This document shows, piece after piece, positions 26,001-38,300 of a DNA stretch of 64,000 nt. Every line of letters begins with the position of its first letter. Within the stretch, counting starts at the first letter, position 1. The DNA is taken from the NCBI GenBank assembly GCA_902729315.2, contig LR746272.1, positions 9,108,327-9,172,326 on the forward strand, read 5' to 3'. Both the position numbers and the translations under genes were made by a program. The stretch is from Spirodela intermedia (taxonomy: Eukaryota; Streptophyta; Magnoliopsida; Alismatales; Araceae). Below the pieces are notes generated by a model. The model was not told where the DNA came from and made no database searches. It worked only from the letters and a program-made list of their open reading frames with translations.

Positions 26001-29000
26001 CTCTTGATTCTTACCATAGAGTGGGGTAGGTTTATCCATTTTTGAGACAACTTTTACCTTTGTATTCCGTATTTCATTTTTCTGATGATTATTTAAATTT
26101 AAATATTTCATTTTCAACTATTGTTTCGTATCATAAATTGTATATCAATACTTTTTCTGAAACTTACCTATATGATATAGGCCCAGTAATGCTACAGAAG
26201 AGTTAGATTTGATATTGTCAAAATGTTTGTCTAGAAAACTGGGCTTTTCTATGATCTCAGCCTTTTTCTGATGAATGGCCATCAGAGCGTATTACTATCT
26301 GAAAAATCGTAAATGCTTTATTGTTTCTGTTCAGAGAAAACAGGTATGCTTAACTTCCGCAGTTATTGCTGTCATGGTGGTGTAACTGAGGGGGCTTAAC
26401 CAAGAGAATGCTGTGTCGCAAGGATCCTACACCGTCAAGCAATATTTCCATCCATATGCAAGTAGGAGAATTACTAGTCATTGAGAGTATAATTGTTTTT
26501 TAGAGACAATTTTTTAGTCAGCTCCAGAAAAGATATCAATTGACGGAAGAACTTTTACACAAAATGAACTGACTCCTGAAATCCTAGTGAGTAGTTCGAA
26601 TCAATAGGGGTATTTCCCAGTGCAAGAATACTCAGGTCTGGTATTTATATTTCTATGGACAAAGAAGATTAACGGGCTTGACATGATGGTTATTATCATC
26701 TAAAATTTTCCAGTCTGAATCAGCATTAGTCTTTTTGTTTACTCGAAACAAGGTCTGAAGAAACTAGTCAATCCCAATTGGAATCAGCCATCGCCAAAAG
26801 TTTTGGAGGGAATTCGATTTCCAATATTGTCGTTGTTCCTAGCTGATTCCTTGTTGACCTAATCCTAATCTGGATAAGATCAGACCCAACGATCAACCTC
26901 AATTGATTCCCTGATGTAATGCATAGAGAACATAAAATTGAGTTAATAATAAAATGGCTCTGCGATCTAGTTGTTTAATCATATGGACTATAGTTGTGGG
27001 ACCTACAGTTCTTCTATCTAGACTATTATCCGTTTCTGTTTCTGATTTCTAAACGAAACTATTTTCTCATATGAGATAAATAGGTGTTTTGGCTCGTTTT
27101 TTGAGCTTTTACTGGAGATGTCGACACTCTTATGTCCAGAAACACAGACACTTGTGTATATATATATTATATATATATGCCATGTATAATTCAACAGTTT
27201 ATCATGTATTGTGCATTGCTTTCTATTGAATCTTGCTATCAAGGCGGGTTCAGTTACTCCTATAGACGAACATTCATTGAATATTGCTGTTGTTCAGTTT
27301 CCCTTTAGTTCAATTTTTTTCCTTTTTCTTACTTTTTGAATTTTTTTGACAGATCAAAAGCTCACTAGCCAGGTTCATGAAATTGTTGGACGTATAAATG
27401 GCCGTTTTGGTACCCTCACTGCCGTTCCTATACATCACCTGGTCTGCATTTTTTACTGCCCTCTTTTGCTCTGATCTATTCAGTGTTGAATTTCTTTTAC
27501 TAGTTGGCATACTGAAGACTCTTGAATCATCGGGATGATATTCTCCTGAGCTTTGTTGCCTTTCTTATTCAGGACGGCTTTAGTTGTGTATCAAGTTGTA
27601 TGCTTTATTAATTCGTCGTCATTTAGTTCATTCTTATATTTCATATTAGTCGTATTTGAGAAATAAATGAAACTGTTGCATAAACTTCATGATAACTGAT
27701 CGATAACTACTTGTCTGTTTTATCTTTAAAAGATGGATGGATTGTGTATATAAAAAAATTCAAAGAAGATATTATGAGGGATAGTGATTCAGATGATCAT
27801 CACAACTATAATCGGGCGATGAGAGAGAAAAGTATCTAGAATGTAAGATTAGGCAGTATCAGAATTTGGAACCACATGGTCGCTCGGCTGAGCTGTATAG
27901 AGTAAATGAAGATGCAATCACTGTATACGATATATGAAGGGAATATAGAAATGAAACAACATTTACAAAAAAATTAGTTTTTGGAAAATAGTTGGGACGA
28001 GTTCTCTCCGAGCATGTGTAGGAAACCCTTGTCCATTGAGGAACATGTGGCGGTCTCTATCAAACGTGTTGGTTCCTTGACCAGTGGAAAGGCTGGGTGT
28101 GGAATAGCATGAAAAATGGCGAACCAGTATATCATCTTATTCATTTTACACTGTATATTGGTGATTGTATTCCTTGGATTGCAAGGTAATCACTGATAAA
28201 TATATGTCATGATGGGCAATCTCTGAGCATTTACTTGAACATTGTTGATATTTTTAAAACTTCCATAGATAAAATCTGCGAAGAAAGTTTCATTGGAGTC
28301 AAAAGATAGTACGAACCAAGGACTCTGGCTCTGCATGATGTATAAAGCATACAGAGGAATTTATTCAGAATGCATGCATTTACTTTATATGGATCCAATT
28401 CCTGTTGTCTACCTTCCACTGATGAATCTTAGATTATTGTATGTTTGAATGCCTTTGAAATATTAAATCTTTGCATAGGAATTCATTTCTTTCGTAATCT
28501 AGATCATTTTATTATAGCGTTGGGAAGTCTAAGGGAAAGGTCGTAACTACAATTTGTTTATCTCAATCCTCATTCTCGCATATTTTATTTAGGGAAGTCT
28601 AAGGGATCTGTTCCTCGTTAATTTCTGTTTTCCAAATGTAGACCTTTCTCAAGTTTATTTTATTTTATTTTATTTTATTTTATTGCAGGACCGTTCTCTT
28701 GATTTTCATGCATTATGTGCGCTATATGCAATCACAGGTACATCGTTTATCTCGCATTACATCTAGATATTTCTTTATGCTTCGATTTACTCGTGTATTG
28801 CAGTCCACTAGTTCTTATGTATGTTCTTTTTCATAAATCAGTGAGAAATGTGTAGTCTGTGTCACCCTCTGAAGGAAATTACGTCTTTCTGGCAGAGCTA
28901 AGCAATTCTGTGCTCCTGCTGTAGTCCTCCAAATAAGTGGCTGCTTTAAATATGCAACTGGCTGTTTTAGGTGTCATTGTGTCTAAACATGTGCATATTT

Positions 29001-32000
29001 CTTGAGGGAAAGGAGGAGGGCATCTCAGAATACGATCCCTCCATAGGGAAACAATACGAAAAACATCAATAACCGTGACATCTGTTATATATATTTTCCC
29101 CTTGGTTTATTATAGTTTACTATGTCATATTTTTTAATTCTACAGTCTTCCCTATCTCTATTGTTGTTGTTCTCCATCTAAATTGATTTTTTTTTCAACT
29201 TTATGATTTTGATGTTTGTCTGTTTAGATGTGGCTATTGTGACATCATTACGAGATGGAATGAATCTTGTCAGCTATGAATTTGTCGCATGCCAGGAGGA
29301 AAAGAAAGGGGTTCTTATTCTCAGTGAGGTAAGAAAAAGATGACCCTGTTGATTTCTATCAGCCTGTTGTTTCTTTTACAATGACAGATAAAACCCATAT
29401 ATTTGGAGCGTGATGATGTCAGATGTGAATGCCCTTCTAGATTTGAACTTTTTTTTTTTTTTCTATCTTTAGCCCATGCTTGCTCTTATTTCTGTTGCTG
29501 ATGGTAATATTTACTGTTCTCGATGAAACTTTACTCTGTTTCTAGTGTATAGGGTATGGAGTCTCAAAACATGTTTATCATTGATCAATAAGAAGCTTAC
29601 GCAGTGTTGTTCTTAGTTTGCTGGAGCAGCTCAGTCTCTTGGAGCTGGAGCACTTCTCGTAAACCCATGGAATATCACGGAAGTTGCTAACTCAATCGGC
29701 TACGCATTGAATATGCCCGCTGACGAGAGAGAGAAGAGGCATCGACATAACTTTGCTCATGTCACTACCCACACTGCTCAAGATTGGGCAGAGACTTTTG
29801 TAAGGTACATTTTTAAGTTCAAGTTCTGAACTTGCATGCCCACATCTCCATTCTCCACTCTTTGAGAAGCATAATGGACTGCGTTATTATTATTAAATTA
29901 CTGCAAGCTATTGGAAGAAAATTGTCATTTTTTTCTGGCATTATTACAAACCAAAAGAAAGGAAGCAGATGAACTTTGGCATTTACAAGCATAAGATGGC
30001 TTATCAATATGTTGGCCATAATTAGATTAAGGAAACATCATAAACGAATCTGATACTGCCTCTTGGTCTTTTCCTTCATCTGACGTTCACACATATCTTG
30101 TCTCCACATTTCCCAGTCTCAAATTGATATCACCTTATAGGCATCTAAAAAGGGTCAATGTTCATATCATATGTATCTACATTTTAAGTAGTGAACCATG
30201 TGTTCATAGTCATCACATTATCCAAGTCGGTGTATGTCGGTACCTGAAAGAACCATGTCACATATGGATAGAATTGGGACTGTAATTTTTCTTTTCATAA
30301 CAATCATTTCAACATGTTATTTTTCACTTCTTTAGCTTGCATTTTGGTGGACCTCTAGTGTACCACTCACTAGTCGGTGGTATGGGAGACTGATTAGGGT
30401 GGTGCAAGATGGTCGAAGTCGTGCTTAGTTCGCAGACTATCCTTGATATCCAAGTGTCTTCTTCCAACAAGGCTTGAGAAAGAAGACCAGATCTGGATTG
30501 GATGACCGAATTAGTTAGGGTTTGCCTAGAAAAGGTGGGCTGAATTGGGAGTTTATACACGGGCCATTGAAGGTTGGGTGAACGCTAATGTCATGCAGCT
30601 GATTACAGTAGTCTGCGCTACCTTTTTCTCATGGCACGCTATGGAGAATTTTGATATCAGCGAATGGGCACATCTTTGTCTAAGGCATCTAAGAACAATG
30701 GATTTCATTTTAACTGATTATCTCATTTATTAAATGATTAGCACTTTGGAGTCTCCCACCGTGAGGTTTTTTTTTTTCCAGAAACATGAACACATTTTTT
30801 TTTTCCATAAATGTACATTAATGTCCCGTTCAGCCTCTTCCAAGAACATTTTCACCCGCTTCCATAAAGAAACCTATTTGCTCATTTCATCACATCCGGA
30901 ACATTTCAAGAGAAAACGGGATCTTCTACATTCCTAAATGATGAATTCTAGTTTTTTTTTTCAATGTTTTCTCTCACTTAAACAGGTTCTGGCACAACGA
31001 GTGCAGAAACAATTTACTTTTGCTGCAAAGAACTATTTGTGAAGTACATTACCTAATCATCTGATGCCGTTGTCTGCCGTCATCCTCATATCATACCTAA
31101 TCATTAGAGCAACGACTATACTGTGTGTGGTGTACGTATTTACATAAGCTGGCAAGCTGTGGGATGTAACCAATGATAAGCTGTTCAGTTTAGTCCTCCC
31201 CTCCATTGATGAGTTCAAAAAAATTTCGAATGTTTTACTTTATTTGATTTTATTTTGTGCTCTCATCATTTACTTTGCCTGTAGCGAACTTAATGACACT
31301 ATTGTTGAAGCTCAACTAAGGACAAGACAAGTCCCACCTTTCCTTCCGACGAAAATCGCTGTTGAACGTTATTTGCAGTCCAGGAACCGATTGCTTATCT
31401 TGGTATCTCCCTCTTCATGCATCACCAGCTTTTTAGTTGGACAGAGAAAATAACAATATAGCTATTTTCTCTTTCTGTTGCATGTTGCCGCAGATACTTT
31501 TCGTTCTGACTGTTAACGCATAGGTAGTAGGTTCTTGAACGAAGTTTTCCTAGTCGACGTTGTATCATATACTTGTGGTGCGCTCTCAATGACATGGTCA
31601 GTGCTGCATGCGGAATAGAGATTTTGGTCTCTGCTGTTACCTCTCTGGATCAGCTCGCCGTCCTTTTTGCTCCATCTCGCAATCTGCTGTCATGTATGAT
31701 GACCTTGATCTTCACGTTGTCACGTAATTAATCTGCTCTGGCTTTCTCTGCGATGTCGCCATCTCATCCGCATCTGAGCCCTTGTTTCTGTGGTGTTGGG
31801 GCTTGATTGTGTCGCTTTATATGTTGGTCCGTGGCGGAAATCAATTTATCCGATTCTTTCTTTAAATGATGATCATATCAACTCCGGTCGTCCAATTGCA
31901 GGGTTTCAATGCTACGTTGACGGAGCCCGTGGAGACTCCCGGCAGAAGGGGCGGCGACCAGATTAAGGAAATGGAGCTCAAATTGCATCCCGAGCTGAAA

Positions 32001-33445
32001 GACCCTCTGAGCGCTCTCTGCAATGATCCGAAGACCACCGTCGTGGTCGTCAGCGGTAGCGACAGAAGCGTCCTCGACGACGTATGGATTCTTGCCGTTT
32101 CCTCGTGATCGCATCGGTCTGTAACAGTTATCGGGAAGGCAATTCCAGGGCCTGATTGCTTTAATGTCTTCTTCTCTGCTCAGAATTTCGGAGAATACAA
32201 CATGTGGCTGGCTGCCGAGAACGGAATGTTCCTGCGCCTGACCAAGGGGGAATGGATGACGACCATGCCAGAGCACCTGAACATGGATTGGGTCGAGAGC
32301 GTGAAGGTACCCCTCCTCTATGCCTCTCTGCTCTGCTCGCACTGTCGCATCCCGCATTGATCACACCCCATCGCCTCCTTCCTGCTCCAGCATGTTTTTG
32401 AGTATTTCACTGAGAGAACCCCAAGATCCCACTTCGAGCAACGCGATACGTCGCTCGTCTGGAACTACAAGTACGCAGGTATCCCCCCCCCCCCTCCTTC
32501 CCTCTCAAAATCCTACCTTTTCTTCGCTTTCCCGTCATGAAGACTCGAGCGAGCTGCTTCACTTGTCCCATGCACAGATGTGGAGTTTGGAAGGCTTCAA
32601 GCGAGAGACATGCTGCAGCACTTGTGGACTGGACCAATCTCTAACGCCGCCGTCGACGTTGTCCAGGGCAGCCGGTCCGTCGAGGTTCGCGCCGTCGGCG
32701 TCACGAAGGTGCGGGAGGTTACATGCCGACGCCTCCAAATCACGGCGGCGGCGCTTCTCGTTCATTCCTATAGCTCACCACTCACTGCCGTCGCAATGGA
32801 TTCAAGATGGGCTGATGAGATTCTCTCTCTCCTGTTCCTTCGCAGGGCGCGGCGATTGATCGCATTCTAGGAGAGATCGTCCACAGCAAATGCATGGTGA
32901 CGCCGATTGACTACGTTTTATGCATCGGGCATTTCCTCGGGAAGGTGATCCTCCCTCTTTCTTGTCCATGGATAGGGCTCTTCATGGGGCAGCTGACTGA
33001 TGACAGAGAACCCGTCGTCGTCGCTGTGCTTCATCAGGACGAAGACATCTACACGTTCTTCGAGCCGGAGCTCCCGGCCGAGCCCCTGAACTCGTCAAGG
33101 ACGAAGGCAGCGGAGATGGGCAAGTCGTCGGCAACGGAGCGGAAGACCTCGAAGCTGTCGAGCGTGAGGAACAGCCTGAGGACAAGCCATGGGCGAGCGC
33201 AGAAGGTCTCGGTTGGGTCGGAGAGGAAAACGACGATCAACTACTCCTTCGCAGGGTCTCGCTCCCCGCAGGACAAGCTCGCGTGGAACGAGGGATCGTC
33301 CGTTCTGGACCTGAACGGGAACAACTACTTCTCCTGCGCCGTCGGCCGGAAGCGCTCCAATGCCCGTTACCTCCTCGACTCCGCCGACGACGTGGTGACG
33401 TTCCTCCGGGATCTAGCGGCGGCACCACGAGGTCCTCCCCGTTGA
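20082..33445 (+). CDS. TPS1: Trehalose-6-phosphate synthase, class I (TPS1-type)
   Basis: Makes trehalose-6-phosphate from UDP-glucose and glucose-6-phosphate, the signal that reports sucrose status. Exons: 20082-20499, 20814-20908, 21064-21452, 22929-23043, 23421-23522, 24923-25073, 27353-27441, 28689-28737, 29228-29328, 29617-29804, 31285-31402, 31902-32081, 32184-32306, 32391-32478, 32578-32708, 32846-32944, 33038-33445. All junctions are GT-AG, the frame is unbroken and the product is 947 residues, close to Arabidopsis TPS1 (942). The N-terminal regulatory motif [12 protein letters not shown] is present. The GT20 domain spans about 105-570 with ANRLPVS, WIGWAG, HDYHLM and [10 protein letters not shown] (R380, K385). 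The phosphatase-like domain begins about 606 with GFNATLT, so the Asp nucleophile of active DxDGT phosphatases is missing, as usual for class I. A TAG stop directly precedes the start codon. No damage seen. Confidence 0.97.
25410..25433. repeat. CATA microsatellite in TPS1 intron 6
   Basis: Six tandem CATA units within the 2.3 kb intron 25,074-27,352. No other structure was recognised in that intron. Confidence 0.9.
28654..28685. repeat. TTTTA pentanucleotide repeat forming a TPS1 acceptor tract
   Basis: Six tandem TTTTA units run into the acceptor TATTGCAG|GACC of exon 8 (starting 28,689). The microsatellite therefore serves as the polypyrimidine/U-rich tract of a 49 nt exon, where length changes could affect splicing. 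Confidence 0.9.
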
Positions 33446-34135
33446 ACCCACCGTAATCAAATGTACTCCGACCTTCTGACCGACTCTTCTCACATCTCCA
33501 GAGATTCAGCTTATGTCATCTGCTCCTCTTGTAAGAATATATGCCACATCGTGGTCTACTTTGTGTCAATTATCACTGTGGCTAACTGGCACGGTTTGAT
33601 GTAAGATTGTGATCGTAGCGGCTGTTCGCGAACGAGTAGTAGTTACAAGAAAGTTCCGAGTTCACCTACAGATTTTTTTCGGCCGAATTATCGATCATTG
33701 AGCCACGGCTGCCGTCGAAAATGAGCCATATTATAGCCTACCACTATTCGATCTTGCTAGATTTCTCCGAAGAACCAGAGGGGCTGAGCCTCAGCCAGAA
33801 AGATCGCGCTTTTTACGGGCGTAAATGTTTGTGGCTTTGTGCAACAGTAGTTATTGCCTTGTTTAATAAAGTCCAAATGCTCGAATCAGGCCTGGTATCG
33901 AAGTTCCCATAGGCCTGCGTGGGATTTCTTCCGTCACTTCTGTTTGGCGGGCGCAACGCTTTCAGGAGAACTCCTCGTGGGTGGTTCACGAGCGTGCCCA
34001 CGTGCGGATAGCCTGGATGGGCACGTAGCCTCGGTCAACGGATAGGAGGAGCTCGACCCTGCTTCGCTGGGCACCTTTAATGGCGAGCGGCGGGGGATCA
34101 GATTTCGGAGGATTATGGACGAGTTGAGTGCTGGG
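33446..34135 (+). other. TPS1 3' flank
   Basis: The TPS1 3' untranslated region starts here. The best poly(A) signal is AATAAA at 33,865-33,870, about 420 bp after the stop. A G-box core (CACGTG) lies near 34,000. No gene is recognised. Confidence 0.5.
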
Positions 34136-34630
34136 CGATGAAGATGGCCACCACGAACAAACTGCTGCGAATGCTGGGATGCCGCGGATTCGCTGGGATT
34201 CAGGCTTTCTCGGAAACGAGAAGCCGATGGCGCCGCTGGGATGCCGCGAATTTGATGACTTCGACATCAACCCACCATGCCAAGTGCCCTTCATGGGGCG
34301 GCTAGATTCTGCCGCCGCCGCCGGCGGCGGAGGCGGGCTGATCAAGTCATACGGGTGGGTCCTTCGCCATTGCGCCGCGATCGGCTCGTTAAGTGGATCG
34401 GTTGACCGCGGAGGTTCCCTTAAGTGACTTGCATGCTTTGGAAGTATGGATGGTGGGAATAATATGACGTAATCGTCGGACAGTCAGCGAACTTGATGTT
34501 ACTTCTTTCCATATATATTTCTACTTTCCGAATCTGGTTTGCATGCCAATCGCCTTCTTTTTTTCCCGTCGCTCCTTCGAGTCCTCCGCAATCCCTCAGG
34601 CGCACCGATCGAATTTTCTCTGATCCTTAG

Positions 34631-34705
<75 letters not shown>

Positions 34706-34710
34706 ATCTA

Positions 34711-34746
<36 letters not shown>

Positions 34747-34754
34747 TCTATCTG
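34631..34754. repeat. Compound CT/TATC/TA/TGTC microsatellite
   Basis: Tandem CT, then TATC, about 45 bp of TA, then TGTC and TATC again. It lies in the subtilase promoter; at the equivalent place (55,871-55,906) the duplicate carries only a CT tract. Confidence 0.97.
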
Positions 34755-35256
34755 AGGACTAGGAAACGGATAGATACCTGTATGACTTGACCTTGTTCTC
34801 CCTGTGAAGGGCCGCCGCTTTGGTTGATTATTTCCTTCCAAATTAATGGACGCCTCACAGCGCCAATGAACCCCCGCTCAAGGTCAAAGGAGAGGCCCGT
34901 CGCCTTCTATCGCGAAGCAAATCATGATCATAGTTTAATAAACAAATAAAGGCGCCAACATCTCGCTCTTGTTGTGGGAGGAAAGAGATAGTAAGTGGCT
35001 TGCGGCGTTAGGGTCGTTCCCGGGATTGTTGGAATGGAAGATAAGATCCATCTTTTATTAAGGGAAATGCAGCCGTGTATTTTCAGCGGCACCGCCTGCA
35101 CTCTGGAGGCTCCTCGAGGTCATCTTCGCTCGGTGGTGGGAGCCTGACCCCGGCCATTGTCCTTCACTTGCCTGCCGTCACGACTAGGGCTCCCCCTTTC
35201 CCTCCCTTCCCCGGAAAGAGATCCTGGTGGATTACATTTAATGGCCAGCTTTCCAC

Positions 35257-35269
35257 CCAATAAAAAGGG
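35257..35269 (+). promoter_or_regulatory. TATA-like box of the subtilase gene
   Basis: CCAATAAAAAGGG, about 80 bp before the start codon, with transcription expected near 35,290. The dead duplicate reads CCTATTAATGG at the same place, so the A-run is lost there. Confidence 0.45.
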
Positions 35270-35341
35270 AACAGCTACTTTCTTCCGCAGTCCATTAGAA
35301 TGAACAATCCCCGTCTTCTCTTTCCCCCCTCGTCCTCCAAC

Positions 35342-38300
35342 ATGGGAACAAGGCAAAGCTCCAGCTCTCTTCTTCTCCTGTCGCTACTCTTTGTCTATTC
35401 CACTGCCGCTTCCTCCTTCTTTGATACCCGCAAGGTCGTCGGTTTCACCGTCTTCATCTCTCTGTTGGCTGTTTCCTAGTTGACTATCGATAACCTATTT
35501 TAGTGGTTTTACGGTCATGCAGGTGTACATCGTGTACTTGGGGCAGCACAAAGGAACGAGGACGCCAGAGGAGATCCATGGAGACCACCATTCCTACCTG
35601 CTCTCCGTGAAGAGCAGGTAACACTCGGCCTCGAAAGAATGCCTAATAAGCTGGCGATATTATTCTACTCTTTTTCTCTCGATATGGGTTATGGGATGCC
35701 TTCCATTTTGATCCTCCAGCGAGATGGAGGCGCACGAATCTCTGCTCTACAGCTATAAGAATAGCATCAACGGCTTTGCGGCGTTACTATCCGCAGAAGA
35801 AGCCTCCAAGCTATCGGGTATGAAAGCGCATGATGATGGCTTATCTCCTGCTGAAATTATCGTTCCCTCTGATGCTTCATCCATATTCCTGCCCTTCTCT
35901 AAAATCTCTTCGGTTTCTTCGCCGCAGAGATGGAAACGGTCGTGGCCGCCTTCCCTAGTGAGACGAGAAGATGGTCCATGCACACGACCAGGTCATGGGA
36001 ATTCATTGGGCACGAGGAACGGATGATGGGGGAGGAGAAGGAAAAGATGCCCTCGCGAGCAAATTTTGGGAAGGGAACCATCGTTGGGCTTCTTGACTCC
36101 GGTCTGCTGGCTGGCCCTCCTCTCCCATTTATCACCATGTTTTTTCTTCCCATTTGCATTGCTAGAACGGCATTTCGGGGATAAATATGACGAAGAATCG
36201 GTCAAACCTAGAACCGTTATTAGATTTTCACGTCCATGGCAGGAATTTGGCCAGAATCAGAGAGCTTCCGGGATGGGGGGCTAGGCCCCATTCCCAGGCG
36301 CTGGAGAGGAACCTGTCAGGAGGGGGACTCCTTCAATTCTTCCCACTGCAACAGGTAAGTGGCTATATCCTCCACATCCCATTAAATCCACATGCGTCTG
36401 TCCAGTTTCCCATCCCAATCTTGATCAACCGTTATAAACTAATTCTATCGGCAGAGGTTTGAGAAACGGGCTCTCCCGTAGCACATGCTAAGTCACCAGC
36501 CTAAGCCCGTTTAGATTAAACAAGGATCACCCTAATAGGTCTCCCTCGGGGGGGGGGGCTTCCGCGGGCAGGTAAACCCCATGAACCTTTGGTAAATCGT
36601 CCTGGGAGATAAAAAAAATCTGCATGTGAACCTCTCGAGATTGGAGTATCTATAATGCACAGAAGGTACTGTGAGATGTGAAAGGCAGTTCTTGGACTAA
36701 AAACCGAGGGTTCGAGAATGGCAAAGAAAACCCTACCGATCTCATGTTCTTGGGCGTGAGAAATATCTCGGGAATCGTCTCCAGCTTTCTGAGTGTTGGG
36801 TTGGGAGGGCGATCGCTTTGTCGAGATCCGCCAAAGCGGACAAACAATCCGTGGGTCGAGGGCTGCTTGTCTTCTTCGTAGGGACGAGCTTGATTGAGAA
36901 AAAAGAGAGTCCACCTTCCAAGCCTCAAGACAAGACCCTCTGTGAACTCCAGCTGGAAACCATCCCGTGACCGAAGTCGAAACTGTTTCCCAATATTTAT
37001 TTTATTTCACACATGAGAGTTTTTGCCTAGTCTTTCGGCGTAATGCACTCCTATCAATATCGTTTATATCGATAACTGACATCGGTGTTGAGAATAATCT
37101 TCTACTGAACATTAAAACCGTAAAGTGGCGACTGAAAAAACTATACCCTACTCCGCTCACAGCAAAGTAATTCTGAGGATTGATTAGGATTTTTTCATTG
37201 TTGTTAATTCTATCATTATAATACATGCACATTGTTATCGATCTCCGTTGACTTTCCAGCATGAAAACCCAATCATGGAACAGTATTGGTCGGTAGACAA
37301 GTGGCTGTAGTAGAACAGCCTCACGTCACTTGGTGTTGTCGTAAAAGATGATTCGGTATGCACAGCCCCACTCTAATTATGACAGATATAACCTTAAGTA
37401 GGACGAGTGGCGACAATTGTCCGCGGCATATGAACGAAGGTCCAGACGGAGTAGATAAATATGGTCACGAAACACATGGTGCGATTGGCTGATTTATCCA
37501 CTCTCCTCATTCTCTAATGCCAAAAATCCAACTCGCTGGCTGTTCACGACCAGACGCTCTCTCTTTCTTGCTCTCTAAACATTACCTCAGTCACTGAGAC
37601 GTTCATCGGCATCTCCCCTGGTTGATCATGGCAGGAAGCTAATTGGAGCTCGATACTACCTGAAGGGTTACGAGGCTTACTACGGCCCCCTCAACACATC
37701 GTACGCATACCGGTCTCCCCGGGACGGAGACGGCCATGGCACCCACACGGCCTCCACTGTCGGCGGCCGCCCAGTGAGCGCTGTCTCAGCGTTCGGCGGC
37801 TTCGCCAACGGCACGGCCTCCGGAGGGGCGCCTCTAGCTCGGCTTGCGGCGTACAAGGTCTGCTGGCCCATTCCAGGACCCAACCCAAACATAGAGAATA
37901 CGTGCTTTGATGCTGACATGTTGGCCGCCATGGACGACGCCATCGGAGACGGCGTTGACGTCCTCAGCATCTCCATAGGGGTGAACGGTGCGCCGCCGAC
38001 CTACGCCGTGGATGCGCTCGCCATCGGGTCGCTTCACGCCGTGAAGCAGAACATCGTGGTGGCGCTCAGTGCCGGGAACTCGGGGCCGACGTCGTCCACC
38101 GTTTCGAATCTTGCCCCGTGGATGATCACAGTCGGCGCGAGCAGCATCGACCGGGCGTTCCCCGCTCCCGTCGTGCTCGGGAACGGCGAAGTTATAGAGG
38201 TAATCTCAATCTCACCGCCTGTTCGATCCCAGCACATCATAAAATCATGTTCTTAGAATTGTCTCAGGTAGAGCTGCCGTAATCACTGCAGGTCACACTT

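Larger units (their letters stand above)
34136..35341 (+). repeat. Segment duplicated at 55,513-56,430 (copy 1: intact subtilase promoter)
   Basis: From about 34,136 this upstream DNA is clearly similar to 55,513 onward, in the same orientation. Shared landmarks include GGCGGAGGCGGGCTGA (34,325), GGTTGACCGCGGAG (34,401) and the leader just before the subtilase start. Copy 1 is longer because it contains the compound microsatellite at 34,631-34,754 and about 300 further bp. Homology continues through exon 1 and intron 1 into exon 2 of the subtilase. Confidence 0.85.

Noticed and set aside
31902-32944. Active trehalose-phosphate phosphatase in the C-terminal half of TPS1
   Set aside because: The DxDGT motif is replaced by GFNATLT, so the nucleophile is missing; normal for class I TPS.
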